NCBI GenBank assembly: GCA_003445855.1
Contig: DMCG01000055.1
Span: 1-10,747, forward strand
Direction of reading: 5' to 3'
Origin: Spartobacteria bacterium
Lineage (GTDB): Bacteria; Verrucomicrobiota; Verrucomicrobiia; Chthoniobacterales; UBA10450
DNA length: 10,747 bases
Below the pieces are notes generated by a model. That model saw only the letters and a list, made by a program, of their open reading frames with translations. It ran no database searches and was not told the DNA's origin. Below are positions 6,649-10,747 of the stretch, one piece after another (the first letter of the stretch is position 1; every line of letters starts with the position of its first letter). A program made the translations under genes and the position numbers.

Positions 6649-7452
6649 ATGCGGCTCCGCAGGATCATCAGAAAAATACTGGGCAGGCGGAAATCGGGTC
6701 TGATCTCAGAACTGAGCACGCCCGCGATTCACCGCGCGATCCTGCGCGCCCTTGAGGTCGCCGCGCCTGAAGGAGTGACCGGCGATCACCTCGATGTCGG
6801 CAGTGGTTCGGGTGAGTTGCTCAAATTGATCGCGGCCCGCTATCCGGTCCGTTCTTTTGCCTGTGATTACACCGACACACTGATGAAGCTTCCCAATCAG
6901 CCGGTGCAGATTGTCGATCTAAACCGTAACCTTCTTCCTTATTCAAGTGACCGCTTCACGCTCGTTACCTGTGCGGAAACGATTGAGCATTTGGAACATT
7001 ACCGGGAGACGATTCGCGAGATCCATCGTGTGCTTACGCCAGGCGGCCTTGTCATTGTCTCGACGCCAAACGTCCTCAATCTGAGGTCGCGTTTACATTA
7101 TCTCACCTGTGGTTTTCCGAACCTTTTTGGACCGCTAGCTATCGGCGAACGCGACGTTCACAGTCCGCGCGGACATATCAACCCGGTCGGATTGTTTTAT
7201 CTCGTTCACGCTCTTCTCGAGGCCGGTTTTATTGATCTTAGACTTAGCGTCGATCGTTACCAGCGGCGCTCACTTATTTCGTTCTTTCTTCTATACCTGC
7301 CAATTTACATCGCGTGGCGATATAACTACCGGCGCGAGCTGAAAAAGTATCGCACGATCACGCCTCAGAATAATTGGGTGGTGCGCGCGATAAATTCGAG
7401 GGACGTCTTGCTGGGGCGCACGCTGATTGTGACGGCACGAAAGTCGCGATGA
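6649..7452 (+). CDS. Class I SAM-dependent methyltransferase (Methyltransf_11-like)
   Basis: The 267-residue product has the Rossmann-type methyltransferase motifs in order: motif I LDVGSGSGELLKLIA (48-62), an acidic turn ACDYTD (71-76), motif II DRFTLVTCAETIEHLEH (101-117) and motif III HRVLTPGGLVIVSTPN (126-141). The substrate is unknown. The basic first 15 residues (MRLRRIIRKILGRRK) and a hydrophobic stretch at 208-223 (SLISFFLLYLPIYIAW) flanked by arginines suggest contact with the membrane. The layout resembles methyltransferases found with cell-envelope glycan or lipid genes, but no such genes are nearby. The ATG at 6649 lacks a clear Shine-Dalgarno. The 112 bases after rho show no obvious terminator, so read-through from rho is possible. 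The stop overlaps the next gene's start (ATGA), indicating coupled translation. Confidence 0.88.
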   Translation: MRLRRIIRKILGRRKSGLISELSTPAIHRAILRALEVAAPEGVTGDHLDVGSGSGELLKLIAARYPVRSFACDYTDTLMKLPNQPVQIVDLNRNLLPYSSDRFTLVTCAETIEHLEHYRETIREIHRVLTPGGLVIVSTPNVLNLRSRLHYLTCGFPNLFGPLAIGERDVHSPRGHINPVGLFYLVHALLEAGFIDLRLSVDRYQRRSLISFFLLYLPIYIAWRYNYRRELKKYRTITPQNNWVVRAINSRDVLLGRTLIVTARKSR

Positions 7453-7967
7453 AAGATCACTTCGAAGTCGAGTGGGAAGTCCTCCCGCCTGAGGAGAAAC
7501 AAAGACGAACTCACCTCGAGCCGCTGTTCAAGTGGCTCGCCCTTATCATGGATGAATTTCTGCGTTTTCCCGGAACGAAATTCCGTTTCGGTCTCGATCC
7601 GATCATCGGACTGCTTCCCGGATTGGGCGATGCTGCTTCGGCAATTATTTCAACTTTTGCGTTGATCTACGCCGCGCGATGTCGGCTGCCGAAGATCGTT
7701 CTCACGCGTATGGCGCTGAATATTCTTATCAACGAGCTGGTTGGAATTGTGCCCGGCATTGGTGACGCGTTTTCGTTCTGGTTCAAATCAAACAGGCGCA
7801 ATTACGAATTGCTTCAGCGCCACATCGCAGCGCCGAAGCGTGCGCGCAAGAGCGATTGGGTTTTCGTTTGTGCTGTCCTGGCTCTTTTATTCCTGATCGT
7901 TTGCGCTGGACTGCTCGTCAGTTTTTTCGTTTTCCAGGAAATTCTGAGATTGCTCAACCGTTTTTAG
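7449..7967 (+). CDS. DUF4112 family membrane-associated protein
   Basis: The 172-residue product carries two related motifs, GLDPIIGLLPGLGDAASA (48-65) and NELVGIVPGIGDAFSFWFKS (95-114) followed by NRRN. This is the signature of DUF4112, a family of unknown function. Between them lies a hydrophobic stretch (about 63-76), and a clear transmembrane helix spans about 136-163 before a short basic end. I chose the ATG at 7449 because it overlaps the methyltransferase stop as ATGA and gives the normal family N-terminus; an upstream TTG at 7374 would add 25 residues read out of frame through the methyltransferase gene. Translational coupling suggests joint expression with the methyltransferase. The end overlaps the end of glnE on the other strand by 4 bases. 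Confidence 0.88.
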   Translation: MKDHFEVEWEVLPPEEKQRRTHLEPLFKWLALIMDEFLRFPGTKFRFGLDPIIGLLPGLGDAASAIISTFALIYAARCRLPKIVLTRMALNILINELVGIVPGIGDAFSFWFKSNRRNYELLQRHIAAPKRARKSDWVFVCAVLALLFLIVCAGLLVSFFVFQEILRLLNRF

Positions 7968-10717
7968 GACGCTGGTTGCCTGATTCGGCGACCGTAGATC
8001 TCATGTATCGAAGATCGTGCAGCATGATATTTTTGCGTGAACGCTTCGATATTTTTAGAACCCAGGCGATGGACAAGCCGGCCTTGCTTGATTTGATCGG
8101 CTGGCAAAGTGGAAACACTCTTGTTCTCGTAGCGTCGCAAAACAGATTCACAGCCGCGTAGAAATTCATAAGCGCCTTTTAAGGCGCGAGCCTCTGACTC
8201 GGTGAACTGACCGACCTCGCGCAAACGATCGACCGCGCCCGTCCAGTTCGGTTCCCAAATCGATTCTCGCATCTGTAGTGCCTGAGCCAGAAATTCAGCT
8301 TCGATAATTCCACCGCTGCCTGTTTTGAAATCGAGAAATTCGGCTCCGCTGCTCCGCTCGCGCCGGATCCGCTCGAGCATGTTGTCGATCTTCGCGTAAA
8401 GATCGACATATTGGCCGGCCTTGTGCCAGGCGTTTTTGGCAATCGCCATAAACTCGTTCTGGAGCGGTCCGGTGACAGGACGAGCGCGGGTCAACGCTTG
8501 CAGCTCCCACGGCTGCGCTCGCTCGGCATAGTAGCGCTGGTAAGTCTCAAGCGAACAAACGAGCGGCCCCTTTTCTCCCTCCGGACGCAGCCGGGCATCA
8601 ACGCGCGAAAGATTTCCCTCCGCGCTGGGTTGCGCCATCACCGACAAAAGTTTTTGCGCGTCACGACTTTCATGGCCGACAAAGAGCACATCGAGGTCGG
8701 CGCCGTAAGTGATTTCGCGTCCGCCAAATTTTCCCATCGCGATAATAGTCAGCTCGTCGCCGCCGAAAATCTCATTCACGCAAACTAAACAGGCTTCTGC
8801 CAGCGCCGATTGCTCCCGGCACATTGTCGCGAAATCGGCCAAACCGAGAACGTCGCGTAAAAGAATTCGGAGCAGTTGGGCCTGACGATAAGCGCGCAGC
8901 CTGTCGAGGGCGGTCTCTTTTTTTCCGAGCGATCTGAGTTGTTCGAGGTGACCGGCCATGTCGATGGAACGATCGAGCTTTTCGTCGCGCGTGATGTCCT
9001 CCAGAAGTTGCGGGCGGCGCACGAGCAAATCGCTCGCGAATCGGCTTGCATCAAAAGTTTTAACGAGCAATTCAAGCAGTTTCGGATTTGTCACCAGCAA
9101 CTCGAAAAGCAGACTGCGCAGTCCATAAGCTTCGACGAATCGAACAAATTGATTGAGGGTCGCGTCCGGGTCGGCCGTCTTTGCGAGTCGACCGAGCAGG
9201 AGCGGCCGCAGCTTGCGGAAAGCCTGCCGGGTCCGGGGAGAAATGTGCGCGCCGCTCGGCCCTTGTTCCAGTCCGGTCATTGCTCTCTCGGCGTCTGCTT
9301 GGTTTGCAAAGATCCCGGAATCGATCAACTCAGCTTTTTTGCTCGGCAACGCTTCGGCGATGAGACGGCGAAAAACCGAGCGCACCGCGAGCATTTCCCG
9401 CTCGAGCGCAGCCGTGAATTCCTCTCTCGAGCCAAATCCGAGACTCAGCGCGAGTCGTCGCAAGTGTTCCGGAGCTGCCGGAATGGTGTGGGTTTGTTGC
9501 TCGGCTTCAATTTGCAAACGGTGCTCGGTGCGGCGGAGGAAGCGATACGCGCGGTCAAGATCGACAATTTCATTGGGTGGAATCAGTTCGAGTTGGGCGA
9601 GGCCCCGGAGCGCCTTCAATGTGCTCGGTTCCTGCAAGAACGTGTGCCGCGCTCCGTGAATAAATTGCAGGGTCTGCACAACGAACTCGATTTCGCGAAT
9701 CCCGCCGCGGCCGAGTTTGACGTCGCGTTCCAGATTCTCCTGTCCGACAACATCGCGTTCGATCCGTCGTTTGATGTTGGCGATCTCTTCGAGCAGATCG
9801 GGTGTGGGACTTTTCGGGTAAATGAAAGGTTGATGTTGCCGCAAGAATTCGTAAGCGAGCTCACGACTGCCGCCGACCCCACGAGCTTTGATCAACGCCA
9901 GGCGCTCCCAGGTTTCCCCGAAACCGCCATAATAGTGCTCCATGCTTTCAAGCGATCGCGCCAATGGCCCGGCGGAACCTTCAGGGCGCAGCCGAACATC
10001 GACACGAAAAAGTGAGCCTTGCGGGTCAGGGGTCGAAAAAGCCTCGAGAAATTTTTCGGCCAGGCGATTGAAGAACTCGTGATACGAAAAGCGCGGCGAG
10101 AGCTGGCCCTCATCGCCGTAAAGAAAAATAAGATCGACATCGGAACTGTGGTTGAGCTCGCCCCCGCCGAGTTTGCCGAGGGCGAGAATAGTAAATTCGG
10201 CGTTCGGGGAACCGTGACGCTGCCGGAATTCCGCGTTCCAATGTTCGAAGACGCGCCGGATACAAATCTCGGCGATCTGCGAAAGCTCGCCAGTTGTTTC
10301 CTCGAGCGGTGCGATGTTTGCCAGTTCGCGAAGGGCAATTCGCACCATCTCGCGACTTTTCCACAGACGTAGAGCTCGGAAATTTTCAGAGGCGATTGAA
10401 TCGCCGGCGAGCGTGCGCAAGTCACCGGCCATTTGCGCGTAACCGCGCCGCGCCAGACAGACTTCGGGCTGTCCGAGCCAGATGAGGATGTCGGGCTGCC
10501 GCATCAATCTCGTCGCGCAAATGCTCGAGAGCGCGAGGAGATGAAGCAGGGCGGCTTCGCCCAGTGGAAATTGTTCGATTAGATCGACAAGCGGCGGCGC
10601 AGTTACCGGCCAGTTTTCGCTAAGCCGGCGGAGGGCGGCTTCTACTTGCGACGGATGTAAGGAATCGGCCGCTTTTTCCTGAATCCAGCGATCACTACGA
10701 TCCATTACGCGGAACAT
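7964..10717 (-). CDS. glnE: Bifunctional glutamine synthetase adenylyltransferase/deadenylase
   Basis: The 917-residue product, near the usual 940 or so, adenylylates glutamine synthetase when nitrogen is plentiful and removes AMP when it is scarce. Both nucleotidyltransferase halves are present. The N-terminal deadenylase half has GKLGGGELNHSSDVDLIF (181-198; D193, D195) and LGRGGIREIEFVVQ (335-348). The C-terminal adenylylating half has GKFGGREITYGADLDVLF (662-679; D674, D676) and TGSGGIIEAEFLAQ (799-812). Each metal-binding D-x-D pair is intact, and RVDxRLRPEG appears in both halves (238-247 and 705-714), so both activities are probably retained. The start is uncertain: ATG codons at 10717 and 10705 both lack a Shine-Dalgarno, and the frame is open to the window edge, so translation may begin further upstream. 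The stop TAA (7966-7964) overlaps the DUF4112 stop. No glnA or PII gene is visible nearby. Confidence 0.96.
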   Translation of the reverse strand: MFRVMDRSDRWIQEKAADSLHPSQVEAALRRLSENWPVTAPPLVDLIEQFPLGEAALLHLLALSSICATRLMRQPDILIWLGQPEVCLARRGYAQMAGDLRTLAGDSIASENFRALRLWKSREMVRIALRELANIAPLEETTGELSQIAEICIRRVFEHWNAEFRQRHGSPNAEFTILALGKLGGGELNHSSDVDLIFLYGDEGQLSPRFSYHEFFNRLAEKFLEAFSTPDPQGSLFRVDVRLRPEGSAGPLARSLESMEHYYGGFGETWERLALIKARGVGGSRELAYEFLRQHQPFIYPKSPTPDLLEEIANIKRRIERDVVGQENLERDVKLGRGGIREIEFVVQTLQFIHGARHTFLQEPSTLKALRGLAQLELIPPNEIVDLDRAYRFLRRTEHRLQIEAEQQTHTIPAAPEHLRRLALSLGFGSREEFTAALEREMLAVRSVFRRLIAEALPSKKAELIDSGIFANQADAERAMTGLEQGPSGAHISPRTRQAFRKLRPLLLGRLAKTADPDATLNQFVRFVEAYGLRSLLFELLVTNPKLLELLVKTFDASRFASDLLVRRPQLLEDITRDEKLDRSIDMAGHLEQLRSLGKKETALDRLRAYRQAQLLRILLRDVLGLADFATMCREQSALAEACLVCVNEIFGGDELTIIAMGKFGGREITYGADLDVLFVGHESRDAQKLLSVMAQPSAEGNLSRVDARLRPEGEKGPLVCSLETYQRYYAERAQPWELQALTRARPVTGPLQNEFMAIAKNAWHKAGQYVDLYAKIDNMLERIRRERSSGAEFLDFKTGSGGIIEAEFLAQALQMRESIWEPNWTGAVDRLREVGQFTESEARALKGAYEFLRGCESVLRRYENKSVSTLPADQIKQGRLVHRLGSKNIEAFTQKYHAARSSIHEIYGRRIRQPAS

Positions 10718-10747
10718 GCCGCGAATCCAGCCGCAAGACCAGTTGTC

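Noticed and set aside
7374..7448. Upstream TTG start for the DUF4112 gene
   Set aside because: It would add 25 residues encoded inside the methyltransferase gene; the ATG at 7449 with its ATGA overlap fits the family N-terminus better.
8876..10015. A 379-residue plus-strand open frame
   Set aside because: It lies wholly antisense to glnE, whose conserved domains are continuous there. Its product shows no domain pattern, and the length follows from glnE codon composition.
1..10747. CRISPR arrays, insertion sequences, tRNA or rRNA genes, phage or defence genes
   Set aside because: I saw no regularly spaced repeats, transposase motifs, tRNA-like cloverleaf or rRNA segments, and every long open frame is explained by the listed genes or is a shadow.

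Overview
The window looks like chromosomal DNA from a fairly GC-rich, free-living Gram-negative bacterium. The mix of genes (a long secreted beta-propeller protein, a two-domain GlnE, a DUF4112 protein, a Rho with an arginine-rich unstructured head) and the near absence of Shine-Dalgarno sequences fit a soil verrucomicrobium (Chthoniobacterales/Spartobacteria type). That placement is inference and was not tested by any search.

Layout. Bases 1-107 hold what appears to be the last codons of a TypA/BipA-type translational GTPase, with a reading-frame break near base 29. A 220-base AT-rich spacer follows. Bases 328-3264 encode a 978-residue secreted multi-blade propeller (Asp-box/sortilin-like) protein. 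Directly after it lies a decayed partial second copy of the same family (about 3288-3721), broken by two single-base insertions in homopolymer runs. It ends at a good intrinsic-terminator hairpin (3734-3770). A small secreted beta-sandwich protein with a TTG start follows (3786-4214).

From 4346 the content is housekeeping: yebC, rho, a class I methyltransferase and a DUF4112 membrane protein, all on the plus strand. The last two overlap by ATGA and are probably translationally coupled. On the minus strand, glnE (adenylyltransferase/deadenylase of glutamine synthetase) fills the right third, converging on the DUF4112 gene with a 4-base overlap of the ends. Its 5' end may run past the window edge.

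Functional picture. YebC (linked to relief of ribosome stalling at proline runs) and Rho (transcription termination) are adjacent, and the Rho head carries a PPP run plus two GC-rich hairpins around its start codon, which suggests a regulatory link. GlnE is the nitrogen-status switch on glutamine synthetase and looks unrelated to its neighbours. I found no mobile element, CRISPR array, tRNA or rRNA. The window does not show a clear new multi-gene system; the points of most interest are the rho start region, the Rho N-terminus, and the decayed propeller copy.
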